A stretch of DNA of 64,000 nucleotides, taken from assembly GCF_001757355.1 (NCBI RefSeq), contig NZ_MINO01000007.1, positions 1 to 64,000 on the forward strand. Direction: 5' to 3'. The position numbers and the translations under genes are program-made. A model generated the notes under the pieces. It ran no database searches. It was given only the letters and a program-made list of their open reading frames with translations, and was not told the DNA's origin. This DNA is from Sphingobium phenoxybenzoativorans. Its GTDB lineage: Bacteria > Pseudomonadota > Alphaproteobacteria > Sphingomonadales > Sphingomonadaceae. This document shows positions 39,287 through 47,878 of this stretch, in pieces; within the stretch, counting starts at the first letter, position 1, and each line of letters opens with the position of its first letter.

Positions 39287-41665
39287 TTACATCTTGTAGG
39301 TCAGACGCAGGCCACCGTAACGGCGATAGTCGCGTCCGAAGTTACCAAACTGCTGGCCGATGAAGAAATCGGCCGTGTTGAGGTTCGAATAGTAGAATTT
39401 ATCGGTCAGGTTCTTGCCGAACAGGGTGAGCGACCAACGGTCGTTCAGATCGCCTACGCCGATCGACGCATCCAATATGCCATAGGACGGATGACGGGTC
39501 AGCGGGTCCTGCTGCAACTGATACTGGATGCTGCTGCGCCAGTTATAGGCGACGCGCAGCGACACCTTCAGGCTTTCGTTGACCGGTACGTCATAGGCCG
39601 CGGACGACACGACTTTCCACTTGGGCGACCCGATGGCCTGCTTGCCATTAAGGTTCTGAACACCCGCAGCGCCATTCGGACATTCCGCCGTTATCGTCGG
39701 TCCACAGGTGAAGAAGATGTTGTCGCCGCTATAATAGGCGTCGTTGTAGACGATGCCGGCGTTCAGGCTCAGCCCGTCGACCGGACGCAGGGTCAGGTTA
39801 CTCTCGAAGCCCTTGATCTTCAGCGCACCCGCATTGATCAGGTCAACCGTCACGCCGCCCGTGATCGAGCTTTGCTGGATATTCTTGATCTTCTGCTTGT
39901 AGAGCGCGATGTCGAAGGTCAGCAGGCCATCGAAAAGACGCTGTTTCGCGCCGATTTCGAACGCATCGGCGATTTCCGGATCAAGCAGGGCCGTCGCCGC
40001 ATTATTGGCGGCGCGACCCTGATTGGCGGCTGGCCCCTTATAGCCGCGGTTATAGGATGCATAATAGTTGAGGCCCGGCGCCGGCTTCCACTGGACGCCG
40101 ATGCGGCCCGACAGATTATTGTCGGTGCGCTTTGACCGGAAGGTGATGTTGCTGATCGGCGGCGCGCTGTTCGTCACCGTGATCGGATCGAAGAAGCCGG
40201 CCGCCGGATTGAAGAATGCGTCGTGATAATAGTCGAGCTGCAACTTTTCATTGGTGTAACGCAAGCCGCCAAAGACATTGATTGTCGGCGTGATCGCATA
40301 GGTCACGTCGCCAAAAACGGCGATGGTGTCATCCGACAGCGCCGAATGCAGCGTGTCGCTGACATAGAAAGGCACCCCGGCCAATGTGGGGTCCTGAAGA
40401 ACGAACGCCCCGTCGAAGATGAAAGGCAGCAGCAACTGCCGCGTTTCATTGTAATTCTGGTAATAGGCGCCCGCGACAATATCCAGGCCGTTGCCGCTAT
40501 ATGCCAGGCGGACTTCCTGCGAGAAATATTTGTAGATCTCGACCTGATGCTCATCCTCGGTGGCTACATATTGAATGGGGTAGCCCAATGGATTGGGTGA
40601 GAAGCCGCGTCCGGGATTGATGCCGACCGGACCAGTATCGACGTCGATTTCGACGCGGTTGTTGGAATTGCGATAACCGGTGATCGACACAAGATGCAGC
40701 TCATCGGTCAGATCGGCATTGAGTTCGCCAACCAAGCTATAGAGCTTGTTCTTGGAATAGGACACCGTGTCCTGGTTCGCCACGTCCACGCCCCAGCCGA
40801 TCGGCCCGAAAACAGCACGCTGGAAGTCAGAGAGCGGCGGGGAGTTCGGGGTAATGACGAAGTTGTTGCCGAAGGTGCTGTAGCTCTTGTTGTAGCTTCC
40901 CGACAGCAGCAGGTTGACCGTGTCGGAAAAGTCCAGAAGCAGCTTCGCCTGACCGCCATAGGACCGCTGCCCATGCAGGTCGGGACCGGCGAGATTCTGC
41001 ACCATCGGGTCCAGATAATGATAATATCCGGTAACGCGCAGGGCGGCCATGTCGGAGACAGGCGCGTTGATCGTGCCTTTCGCGATCACTTCCTCGTCGG
41101 ACGTGCCGGTCAACTCAACATTCACGCCAAATTCGTGCTTGGGCCGCGCGGAGATGATGTTGACGACGCCCGCCGTCGAGTTCTTGCCGAACAAGGTGCC
41201 TTGCGGACCGGACAGGACCTCGATGCGATCAATGTCGGCCAAGTCAGCGATGAATTCGCCCTGGCGCGCCACCGGCACACCGTCAATGACCACGCCGACG
41301 CTCGGCTGAATACCGCCCTCATTGGCGAGCGAGGCCGCACCGCGGATGACGAGCGATGTCGTCGTCGGGGAATAGCCGGCGGTGAAGTTCAGCGCAGGGG
41401 ACACCTGCTCCAGGGCGCGGGAGTCCGTGATGCCCGCCTTGGTCAGCGCTTCTCCGGTCTGCGCCTGCACGGAAAGCGGCACGTCGCCCAGGCGCTGTTC
41501 GCGACGCTGGGCCGTAACAATGATGTCGCCGGACGTTACGTCATCCGCAGCAGCCTGCTGCGGCGCTGCGTCCTGCGCGAAAGCCGCGCCCCCCAGGGCC
41601 GTCGATGTCATGAGAGCGGCAAAGATGATATTGCCGCATTTCCACAGATTGCGATTGCTTTGCAT
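39287..41665 (-). CDS. TonB-dependent outer-membrane receptor
   Basis: 792 aa. A signal peptide (hydrophobic MTSTALGGAAFAQDAAP) precedes the TonB box/plug start SGDIIVTAQRREQRLGDVPL. The plug carries PQGTLFGKNSTAGVVNI and DIDRIEVLSG. A 22-strand barrel follows, ending in RRYGGLRLTYKM. It takes up a bulky or poorly soluble ligand across the outer membrane using TonB energy. The neighbouring receptor at 41823 is a paralogue with the same plug and barrel anchors, so the two arose by duplication. Two operator copies with centres 16 bp apart stand 58 bp upstream. The last residue is Met, not the usual aromatic one. Confidence 0.96.
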   Translation of the reverse strand: MQSNRNLWKCGNIIFAALMTSTALGGAAFAQDAAPQQAAADDVTSGDIIVTAQRREQRLGDVPLSVQAQTGEALTKAGITDSRALEQVSPALNFTAGYSPTTTSLVIRGAASLANEGGIQPSVGVVIDGVPVARQGEFIADLADIDRIEVLSGPQGTLFGKNSTAGVVNIISARPKHEFGVNVELTGTSDEEVIAKGTINAPVSDMAALRVTGYYHYLDPMVQNLAGPDLHGQRSYGGQAKLLLDFSDTVNLLLSGSYNKSYSTFGNNFVITPNSPPLSDFQRAVFGPIGWGVDVANQDTVSYSKNKLYSLVGELNADLTDELHLVSITGYRNSNNRVEIDVDTGPVGINPGRGFSPNPLGYPIQYVATEDEHQVEIYKYFSQEVRLAYSGNGLDIVAGAYYQNYNETRQLLLPFIFDGAFVLQDPTLAGVPFYVSDTLHSALSDDTIAVFGDVTYAITPTINVFGGLRYTNEKLQLDYYHDAFFNPAAGFFDPITVTNSAPPISNITFRSKRTDNNLSGRIGVQWKPAPGLNYYASYNRGYKGPAANQGRAANNAATALLDPEIADAFEIGAKQRLFDGLLTFDIALYKQKIKNIQQSSITGGVTVDLINAGALKIKGFESNLTLRPVDGLSLNAGIVYNDAYYSGDNIFFTCGPTITAECPNGAAGVQNLNGKQAIGSPKWKVVSSAAYDVPVNESLKVSLRVAYNWRSSIQYQLQQDPLTRHPSYGILDASIGVGDLNDRWSLTLFGKNLTDKFYYSNLNTADFFIGQQFGNFGRDYRRYGGLRLTYKM

Positions 41666-41722
41666 TCAATCCTCCCCTTTAAATTCTTATTTCCGGGTAT
41701 GTCTCTATATCGCGGCTAATTT

Positions 41723-41732
41723 TTGCATGCAA
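41723..41732. promoter_or_regulatory. TTGCATGCAA operator (perfect), first TonB receptor, proximal copy
   Basis: Perfect palindrome 58 bp upstream of the receptor start at 41665; it pairs with the copy at 41739, centres 16 bp apart. Confidence 0.78.
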
Positions 41733-41738
41733 TATGAA

Positions 41739-41748
41739 TTGCGTGCAA
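41739..41748. promoter_or_regulatory. TTGCGTGCAA operator (one mismatch), first TonB receptor, distal copy
   Basis: Nine of ten bases match. The second copy in the same arrangement as the receptor at 44234, where both copies are perfect. Confidence 0.68.
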
Positions 41749-41777
41749 AATGCATCTGTTTTCGCCCTAATAGGCGA

Positions 41778-41812
41778 ATGCTGCGCCATCGCGTGTGACG
41801 ATGGCGCAGCAT
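41778..41812 (-). terminator. hairpin after second TonB receptor gene
   Basis: ATGCTGCGCCATC (41778-41790) and GATGGCGCAGCAT (41800-41812) form a perfect 13-bp stem with a 9-nt loop, 11 bp past the receptor stop at 41823. No T-run follows. It separates the two receptor genes. Confidence 0.65.
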
Positions 41813-41822
41813 TTCAACCGGA

Positions 41823-44234
41823 TTACATCTTGTAGGTCAGGCGCAGGCCGCCATAGCGCTTATAGTCGCGCGTCAGGCCGCCAAACTGCCGGCCGATGAA
41901 GAAATCGGCCGTGTTCAGATAGGCATAATAGAATTTGTTGGTCAGATTCTTGCCGAAAATCGTGAGCGACCAACGGTCATCATCGTCGCCCAGCCCGATC
42001 GACGCATCCAGGATGCCATAGGCCGGCTCTTTGGTGAGCGGATCCTGATAAAGCTGGAACTGGTTCGAACTGCGCCAATTATACGCTGCATAAGTGCGAA
42101 TCTTCAGCGGCCCTTCCAGGTCGATGTCATAGGTCGCGGACGTCACTACCTTGACCCGCGGCGAGGAGATGGCGCGGCGGCCGTTCAGGTTGATCAGGCC
42201 ATTTGCGCCGCACTGGCCGACACCCGGCGTCGCCGAAGGTCCGCACGGGAAGAAATTGTCGCCCGAATATTGCGAGTCGTTATAGACCAGCGCCGCATTC
42301 AGAGTCAGGCCGTCTACAGGCCGCAAAGAGCTGTTCAGCTCGAAACCCTTGATCTTCAGATCACCTGCATTGACGAGTTGCGTCGTGACCGTCCCCGGAA
42401 GCACAGCCGTCTGCTGGATATTCTTGATCTTCTGGGAATAGAGCGCGATGTCGATCGACAGCGCGCCGTCGAAGAAGCGCTGCTTCGCGCCGATTTCGAA
42501 CGCCTCTGCGATTTCCGGCGCGATCAGCGCGTCGGCGGCATTGCTGAGGCCAGTACCCTGATAGGCGGCCGCCCCCTTATAACTGCGATTGAAGGACGCA
42601 TAATAGTTCAGGTTGCGCTGCGGCTGCCACTGGATGCCGACGCGGCCCGAAATATTATTGTCGCTGCGGGTCGCATTGTCGACGTTGAAGGTGCCGACCG
42701 GCGGCGCGCTGTTGATCTGCGTCACCGGATCGAAGAACCCGGCGACGGGGTTGAAATAGGTCTGCTTCGCATAGTCGAAATTCAGCTTTTCGTGCGTGTA
42801 ACGGATACCCGCAAACACCTTCACGGTCGGCACGATTTCATAGGTGACATCCGCGAAGGCGGCGATCGTCTTATCCTTCAGCCGCGACTGGGTGCGCGTG
42901 TCGTTATAGAAAAGAACCCCGGCCAGCGACGGATCGGCAAGCGCGAACGCCCCGTCGAAAACGAACGGCAGGATCAGGTTCCGCTTTTCCTCGAAATCCT
43001 GGAAATAGCCGCCGACAACGGCGTCGATGCCATTGCCCGTGTAGTTCAAGCGGACTTCCTGCGAGAAATATTTATACTGTTCCGGCAGATGGTCGTCATC
43101 AAAGGCCACGTAGGAAATGGGGTAGCCCAGCGGATTGGGCGAGAAACCGCGACCCGGATTGACGCCGGTCGGCCCGTTATCGACCTCAATCTCCGTCCTG
43201 CTGGAGAAATTGCGATAGCCGGAGATGGCGACAAGCGACAGGGAGTCGCTCAGTTCCGAATTCAGCTCCCCGATAAAGGCATAGCTACGCGACTTGTTAT
43301 AAGTTTGCGTATCCTGATTAACGACATCGACGCCGCGACCGACCAGGCCCAGCAAGGTCTGGGTCTGCAAGGTGCCGATCGGTTCGGAAATCGGCGTGAT
43401 GACGAACTGGACGCCGGCCGAGCTGCGCGACTTGTTGTAATTGGCGGTCAGCAGCAGGTTGGTGGTGTCGCTGATGTCGAACAGCAGCTTGCCCTGCATG
43501 CCATAGGACCGCTGGCCCCAGAGGTCGCCGCCGGTGCCGAGATTCTCGATCAGCGGGCTGAGATAATGGTAATAGCCGTTGACGCGGGCCGAGACGCGCT
43601 CACCCACCGGCACGTTCAGCATGCCCTTGGCGATCACTTCCTCATCAGTCGTCCCGGTCGCTTCGAACGATGCGCCAAAGTCCCTCTTGGGACGGTTGGT
43701 GATGATGTTGACGACGCCGGCGGTGGAGTTCTTGCCGAACAAGGTTCCCTGCGGACCGGACAACACTTCGACCCGGTCGATGTCCGCCAGATCGACGATA
43801 AATTCCGCCTGACGGCCGACCGGCACGTTATCGATGACGACGCCGACGCTGGGCTGGATGCCGCCTTCCTGGGCGAGCGACGCCGCGCCGCGAATGACTA
43901 CGGAGGTTGCGGTCGGCGTGTATCCGGCGTTGAAGTTCACGGCCGGTGAAATCTGTTCAAGGGCGCGGGAATCCGTGACGCCCGCCTGCGTCAGGGTTTC
44001 GCCGGTCTTGGCCTGCACGGAGAGAGGCACATCGTTCAAACGCTGTTCGCGACGCTGCGCGGTGACGATGATGTCTCCGGCGGCGGAACCCTGCGCGTCA
44101 TCGGCCTGAGGCGCCTGCTGCGTGGCGGCCGGGCTTTCATCCTGCGCCTGCGCCATACCGCAAAAGGCGGTCGTCAGCATCAGCGCAATACCGCCACTGA
44201 GGCGCTTACGGCCGATATATGACCTAGGTTGCAT
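41823..44234 (-). CDS. TonB-dependent outer-membrane receptor (paralogue)
   Basis: 803 aa. Signal peptide MLTTAFCGMAQAQDE near the N-terminus, TonB box/plug start GDIIVTAQRREQRLNDVPLS, and PQGTLFGKNSTAGVVNIITN. The barrel ends in RDYKRYGGLRLTYKM, as in its neighbour at 39287. Both receptors share most of the plug and the strand order; differences concentrate in barrel loops such as the Cys-containing segment PCGPSATPGVGQCGAN near residue 670. That suggests ligand specialisation after duplication. Two perfect operators with centres 16 bp apart lie 60 bp upstream, so expression would be strongly controlled. Likely importer of the island's substrate or a related form. Confidence 0.96.
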   Translation of the reverse strand: MQPRSYIGRKRLSGGIALMLTTAFCGMAQAQDESPAATQQAPQADDAQGSAAGDIIVTAQRREQRLNDVPLSVQAKTGETLTQAGVTDSRALEQISPAVNFNAGYTPTATSVVIRGAASLAQEGGIQPSVGVVIDNVPVGRQAEFIVDLADIDRVEVLSGPQGTLFGKNSTAGVVNIITNRPKRDFGASFEATGTTDEEVIAKGMLNVPVGERVSARVNGYYHYLSPLIENLGTGGDLWGQRSYGMQGKLLFDISDTTNLLLTANYNKSRSSAGVQFVITPISEPIGTLQTQTLLGLVGRGVDVVNQDTQTYNKSRSYAFIGELNSELSDSLSLVAISGYRNFSSRTEIEVDNGPTGVNPGRGFSPNPLGYPISYVAFDDDHLPEQYKYFSQEVRLNYTGNGIDAVVGGYFQDFEEKRNLILPFVFDGAFALADPSLAGVLFYNDTRTQSRLKDKTIAAFADVTYEIVPTVKVFAGIRYTHEKLNFDYAKQTYFNPVAGFFDPVTQINSAPPVGTFNVDNATRSDNNISGRVGIQWQPQRNLNYYASFNRSYKGAAAYQGTGLSNAADALIAPEIAEAFEIGAKQRFFDGALSIDIALYSQKIKNIQQTAVLPGTVTTQLVNAGDLKIKGFELNSSLRPVDGLTLNAALVYNDSQYSGDNFFPCGPSATPGVGQCGANGLINLNGRRAISSPRVKVVTSATYDIDLEGPLKIRTYAAYNWRSSNQFQLYQDPLTKEPAYGILDASIGLGDDDDRWSLTIFGKNLTNKFYYAYLNTADFFIGRQFGGLTRDYKRYGGLRLTYKM

Positions 44235-44293
44235 TCAATAACCTCCCCATATTCTTCTGAATTGACAATTTATGTCATATTCCACCCCAGTTT

Positions 44294-44303
44294 TGCATGC
44301 AAT
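44294..44303. promoter_or_regulatory. TTGCATGCAA operator (perfect), second TonB receptor, proximal copy
   Basis: Perfect palindrome 60 bp upstream of the receptor start at 44234; tandem with 44310-44319. Confidence 0.8.
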
Positions 44304-44309
44304 AGCTAT

Positions 44310-44319
44310 TGCATGCAAA
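44310..44319. promoter_or_regulatory. TTGCATGCAA operator (perfect), second TonB receptor, distal copy
   Basis: Perfect palindrome; centre-to-centre distance to the proximal copy is 16 bp, the same as in the pair at 41723/41739. Confidence 0.8.
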
Positions 44320-44358
44320 ATGCGTCATCTCGTCCCATTCCCGGAATGGCGGCCCAAT

Positions 44359-44387
44359 AAAAAACGGGGCGGCATATACCGCCCCGT
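44359..44387 (-). terminator. strong intrinsic terminator of the 52.4-44.4 kb operon
   Basis: ACGGGGCGG (44364-44372) pairs with CCGCCCCGT (44379-44387), loop CATATA, 22 bp past the stop of the last SDR at 44409. On the reverse strand the stem is followed by six Ts (44364-44359), a textbook Rho-independent terminator. The other flank (CCCCCTTTTA) could also serve the forward strand. Confidence 0.85.
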
Positions 44388-44408
44388 CCCCCTTTTATCT
44401 TCAGCCGC

Positions 44409-45179
44409 TCAGGCGAGCGTGCGCGGATGGCCCAACAGGGAATTGCCGCCGCTGTAATTCCAGATCTGGCCGGTTTCGAAAAACTCGTCCCGCACCATCA
44501 TATAGACCATGCCGGCAATATCTTCCGGCCGGGACAGACGGCCGAGCGGTGTCAGGTCGATGAACGGCTTGGTGAAGGTATCGAAATCATAGCCATATTC
44601 ATCCAGCCCCTTGCGGAGCATGTTGGTGTCGTTGGTCGACGGGATGATCGCATTGATGCGCAGGCGCTTTTCCCGATATTCGACGGCGGCCGCCTGCACG
44701 AAACGGTCGGCGGCGCGCTTGGCCGCGGCATAGGCGGTGATGCCCGACAGCGTGTCCCACGCGGACAGCGACGAGGTGGTGACGATCGCGCCGTAATCGA
44801 CGATCCGTTCGGCCACCTGCTTGATGAACCACACCGTGCCGAAATAGTTGATCTTCGTCATCTTCAGCAGATGCTCCTCGGTGAAATCCCGGATGGAGCA
44901 GCGGTCCGAAAGACCGGCGTGATTGACCGCGATATGTAGGCCGCCATAGGTGTCGGCCGCAAAGTCGACCAGCGCCTTCACCTCCGCTTCCTTGGTGATG
45001 TCGGCCTCGAAAGCGGCGCCGCCGATTTCCTTGGCCAGCGCCTCCAGATTATCCTTGCCCAGACCCGACACGACGACAGTCGCGCCTTCCTTGGCCAGCC
45101 GCTTTGCGGTGGCCTCGCCCATGCCGCCCTTGGTCGATGCGCCCATGACGATGGCGATCTTGCCACTGAACTCACCCAT
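44409..45179 (-). CDS. SDR, tandem duplicate A
   Basis: 256 aa. The start KIAIVMGASTKGGMGEATAK has an enlarged Rossmann loop (GASTxGGMG), NHAG stands for NNAG, Ser lies in TTSSLSAWDTLSG and the Tyr-Lys pair in YAAAK. The stretch INAIIPSTNDTNMLRKG and the end SGGNSLLGHPRTLA are shared with the next gene, and the two 256-aa proteins align without gaps with roughly three of four residues identical by eye. They are a recent tandem duplication. Last gene of the long reverse operon, closed by the terminator at 44359-44387. Both probably act on one substrate class; which one is unknown. Confidence 0.92.
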   Translation of the reverse strand: MGEFSGKIAIVMGASTKGGMGEATAKRLAKEGATVVVSGLGKDNLEALAKEIGGAAFEADITKEAEVKALVDFAADTYGGLHIAVNHAGLSDRCSIRDFTEEHLLKMTKINYFGTVWFIKQVAERIVDYGAIVTTSSLSAWDTLSGITAYAAAKRAADRFVQAAAVEYREKRLRINAIIPSTNDTNMLRKGLDEYGYDFDTFTKPFIDLTPLGRLSRPEDIAGMVYMMVRDEFFETGQIWNYSGGNSLLGHPRTLA

Positions 45180-45211
45180 GTCCTTCTCCTTTCGCGATTG
45201 GATTGATTATG

Positions 45212-45982
45212 TCAGGCGTAGATGCGCGGTTGCCCAAGCAGCGCATTGCCGCCCGAACAGTTGACGGTCTGGCCGGTTTCGAAAAATTCGTCGCGCAACA
45301 TCATATAGGCCATCGCAGCAATATCCGTGGGTTGCGAGATACGGCCAAGCGGCGTCAGGTCGACGAAGGGCTTGATGAACTCCTCGAACTTTCCGCCAAA
45401 TTCCTCAATGCCCTTGCGCAGCATATTGGTGTCGTTGGTGGATGGAATGATCGCGTTTATGCGCAGGCGCTTGTCGCGATATTCCACGGCCGCCGCCTGG
45501 ACGAAGCGGTCGGCTCCACGCTTGGCAGACGCATAGGCGGTGATCCCGGAAATCGGGTCATGCGCCGACAGCGAGGAAATGGTGACGATCGCGCCATAAT
45601 CCTCGATCTGCTCGGCGACCTGCTTCACGAACCAGACCGTGCCGAAATAGTTGATCTTCGTCATCTTCAGCAGATGCTCCTCGGTGATGTCCCGGATGGA
45701 GCAACGATCGCAAAGTCCCGCAAGATTGGCGGCGATATGCAGGCCGCCATAAGTGTCGACCGTGTAATCGACCAGCGCCTTTACGGCCGCTTCGGACGTG
45801 ATGTCCGCCTCAAAAGCCGATCCGCCGATATCCTTGGCCAGCGCCTCCAGATGCGCCTTGCCCAGACCTGAAACGACGACCTTCGCGCCTTCCTTCGCCA
45901 GGCGGCGCGCGGTCGCGTCGCCCATGCCGCCAGCGGTCGATGCGCCCATGACAATGGCGACTTTACCCGTGAACTCTCCCAT
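45212..45982 (-). CDS. SDR, tandem duplicate B
   Basis: 256 aa, duplicate of the gene at 44409-45179, with KVAIVMGASTAGGMGDATAR, NLAG in place of NHAG, Ser in TISSLSAHDPISG and the Tyr-Lys pair in YASAK. Differences lie mainly around residues 45-50, 105-115 and 205-215 (EFGGKFEEFIKPFVD), near the substrate pocket, so the copies may differ in substrate or stereochemistry. The two are separated by 32 bp. The gene follows the thioesterase at a 42-bp distance in the same direction without a terminator between, so it is probably part of the operon from 52426. Confidence 0.92.
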   Translation of the reverse strand: MGEFTGKVAIVMGASTAGGMGDATARRLAKEGAKVVVSGLGKAHLEALAKDIGGSAFEADITSEAAVKALVDYTVDTYGGLHIAANLAGLCDRCSIRDITEEHLLKMTKINYFGTVWFVKQVAEQIEDYGAIVTISSLSAHDPISGITAYASAKRGADRFVQAAAVEYRDKRLRINAIIPSTNDTNMLRKGIEEFGGKFEEFIKPFVDLTPLGRISQPTDIAAMAYMMLRDEFFETGQTVNCSGGNALLGQPRIYA

Positions 45983-46024
45983 GCGTCATCTCCCGCTTGC
46001 CGCCCTTTGGCGGATATCCAAATA

Positions 46025-46513
46025 TTATGTCTTGAAGATCAGGCAGCTTGCCGAACCATGCGCGTAGAGCCGGCCTTCCTCATCCTTGATCGTGCCGGTG
46101 GCGACGCCCGTCTGGCGGCCGCCATGCACAACCCGGCCCTCGATACGCAGCCGGGGCGCATCGGCCCGGATGCCGCGCACCGGGCTGATGTTAAGCTGGA
46201 TGGTGGTGCAGCCCTGCCCCTTTTCCAGCGTCGTCATCACCGCGCCGGACATGGCGCTGTCCAACAGCGTCGCCATCACGCCGCCATGCACCAGCCCTGC
46301 GGCATGGAGCAGATAGTCCTTCGGTTCGAACAGCAGGCTGAGATAGCCCTTTTCCACCACATCGATATCCCAGCCGACCGTCTGGGTGATCGGCTGCTCC
46401 GGTATCGAACCGTCCTTCAGCCCCTTGAAAAACTCCACGCCGCTGCGATCGGCGAGCGGCGGGCGCGACATGTCGACCACCGAATACTCATAGCTGCGCG
46501 ACCGGCTCGTCAC
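46025..46513 (-). CDS. PaaI-type hot-dog thioesterase
   Basis: 162 aa, single hot-dog domain. The active-site helix is LVHGGVMATLLDSAMSGAV, which gives the HGG-x(6)-D pattern of PaaI/phenylacetyl-CoA thioesterases and their relatives, followed by TTIQLNISPVRGI and RLRIEGRVVHGGRQTG. It hydrolyses acyl-CoA to free CoA and acid, often to rescue CoA from dead-end thioesters. The start codon overlaps the stop of the PrpB-like lyase by 4 nt. In this operon it could release a dicarboxylate from CoA before the LeuCD-like/lyase steps. Confidence 0.9.
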   Translation of the reverse strand: MTSRSRSYEYSVVDMSRPPLADRSGVEFFKGLKDGSIPEQPITQTVGWDIDVVEKGYLSLLFEPKDYLLHAAGLVHGGVMATLLDSAMSGAVMTTLEKGQGCTTIQLNISPVRGIRADAPRLRIEGRVVHGGRQTGVATGTIKDEEGRLYAHGSASCLIFKT

Positions 46514-47403
46514 GGATGACCGGCCTTGCCCGTCAGGCGGGACATGTAGCGGGATTCCAGCGCGAATATCTCATCCAGGCCCAGAAGGCGCTGCGCCACG
46601 CCGAAACCGCACAGCAATTCCTCATACCCCTCGATGCTGCCCGCTTCCTTCACCCGCGCGAATACAGTCCGCAGCGATTGAACCGCCGCCTGCATCGCCG
46701 TGGAGGGGAGGCTGACACGAGCGACCCCCAATTCCTGCAGCATTGCGAAGGTCAGGGATTTGGGCGTCTTGCCGCCCTCGACAAGGTTGATCGCGACCGG
46801 TCCGTCAATCTCCGCCACAGCCTTTCGGATCGCATCGACGGAATCCGCGCCTTCCAGGAAAACCATTGTCGCGCCAGCCTTCAGGAAGGCGTTACCGCGG
46901 CGGATGGCTTCCTCAATGCCGAACACGCCCAGCGCGTCCGTGCGGGCGTTGATGACAAAATCCTTGTCCTGGCGCGCGTCGCAGGCGGCCTCCACTTTGG
47001 CGACGGCTTCGTCGAAATCGAGCAGCACCTTGCCCTCAAGATGGCCGCACCGCTTGGGCACGACCTGATCCTCGATATTGATCCCGGCGGCGCCGGCGCG
47101 CTCGAACTGCTCGACGGTCAGATAGGCGTTGACTGCATTACCGAACCCTGTGTCGCCGTCGCCCATGACCGGGACATCCACGGCCCGCGCGATCCGGCCG
47201 GTATGCTCCGCCATTTCCCGCGCCGACACCAGGCTGTAATCCGGCACGCCGAAATGACATGCGACGATGTTCGCGCCGGACGCCTGGATCGCCTTGAATC
47301 CAGACTCCTCGACAATCCGCGCGCTCAGCGCATCATAGGCCCCCGGCATCACGAGCAATTCGCGATCCTCTATCAGGCGCCGAAGCTCCGTGGTCTTACG
47401 CAC
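46510..47403 (-). CDS. isocitrate-lyase/PEP-mutase family C-C lyase (PrpB / dimethylmalate-lyase-like)
   Basis: 297 aa, full length for methylisocitrate, 2,3-dimethylmalate and related lyases. Metal and substrate residues are visible: MGDGDTGFGN (Asp82, Asp84), INIEDQVVPKRCGHLEGK with Glu111/Asp112 and catalytic Cys119, and INARTDALG. The Cys shows that it is a lyase and not a PEP mutase or oxaloacetate decarboxylase lacking it. The likely reaction is retro-aldol cleavage of a 2-hydroxy-3-alkyl dicarboxylate to pyruvate (or glyoxylate) and an alkanoate. The LeuCD-like hydro-lyase in the same operon would make such a substrate. Methylisocitrate is an alternative, but no methylcitrate synthase is present. 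Confidence 0.9.
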   Translation of the reverse strand: MRKTTELRRLIEDRELLVMPGAYDALSARIVEESGFKAIQASGANIVACHFGVPDYSLVSAREMAEHTGRIARAVDVPVMGDGDTGFGNAVNAYLTVEQFERAGAAGINIEDQVVPKRCGHLEGKVLLDFDEAVAKVEAACDARQDKDFVINARTDALGVFGIEEAIRRGNAFLKAGATMVFLEGADSVDAIRKAVAEIDGPVAINLVEGGKTPKSLTFAMLQELGVARVSLPSTAMQAAVQSLRTVFARVKEAGSIEGYEELLCGFGVAQRLLGLDEIFALESRYMSRLTGKAGHP

Positions 47404-47421
47404 GCTTTTTCTCCCCCGCCG

Positions 47422-47877
47422 TCATTTTGGCTCCGCTTGGCTGATGGCGTCGTCCATCGGCCCGCAGAGCAGATCATTGGCATGAAACATGTCGCAATAT
47501 TCGCGCCGGTGACGGATCAGCCCGTCGCGAACCGTGAAGATGAAAATATAGCTGTTATTATAGGGGCGGCCGTCCCGGCGGGTGCCGTGCGATTCCGCCT
47601 CGACAAAGACGCGATCGCCCTCCGCCACCGCCCCGTGAACGGTAAGCTTCAATCCGGCGGGAAAGCGGTCGCGCACCATATCGGTCAACGCGCGCATGCT
47701 GTCCTTGTCATAGGTGCCGCCGATGGGCCAGCGCCCCTCGCCCACGACCCACCATGTCGCGTCCTCGGCGATACGCGCGCGCGCGGCATCGTAGCGCGCG
47801 GCGGAGATATCCTCGAAATAGCCAAGGACTATCGCCTTGGCGTCATCGAGCGAGGCAGAGGGCGCGCTGGCCGACAT
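47422..47877 (-). CDS. NTF2/SnoaL-like protein
   Basis: 151 aa. DAKAIVLGYFEDISAARYDA, then ARIAEDATWWVVGEG, and the strand set VFVEAESHGTRRDG, YNNSYIFIFTVRDGLI, RREYCDMFHAND. It groups with the proteins at 37233 and 55671. TWWVVGEGRWPIGGTYDKD corresponds to LWTVPGHSPLAGTYTKD in 55671, so pocket-lining residues are conserved between the two. SnoaL-like proteins of this size (about 130-150 aa) act as hydrolases or isomerases, or bind ligands. It lies between the ligase (1 nt) and the lyase (18 nt) in the long reverse operon. Confidence 0.75.
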   Translation of the reverse strand: MSASAPSASLDDAKAIVLGYFEDISAARYDAARARIAEDATWWVVGEGRWPIGGTYDKDSMRALTDMVRDRFPAGLKLTVHGAVAEGDRVFVEAESHGTRRDGRPYNNSYIFIFTVRDGLIRHRREYCDMFHANDLLCGPMDDAISQAEPK

Positions 47878-47878
47878 C

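Noticed and set aside
42270-43949. A 559-codon forward frame inside the second TonB receptor gene
   Set aside because: Fully antisense to a clear receptor, with Arg/Asp-rich low-likeness translation.
46510-47403. Methylisocitrate lyase of the 2-methylcitrate cycle
   Set aside because: No methylcitrate synthase or AcnD/PrpF-like gene is near, and the LeuCD-like partner fits a different hydro-lyase/lyase pair. Not excluded by the lyase sequence alone.
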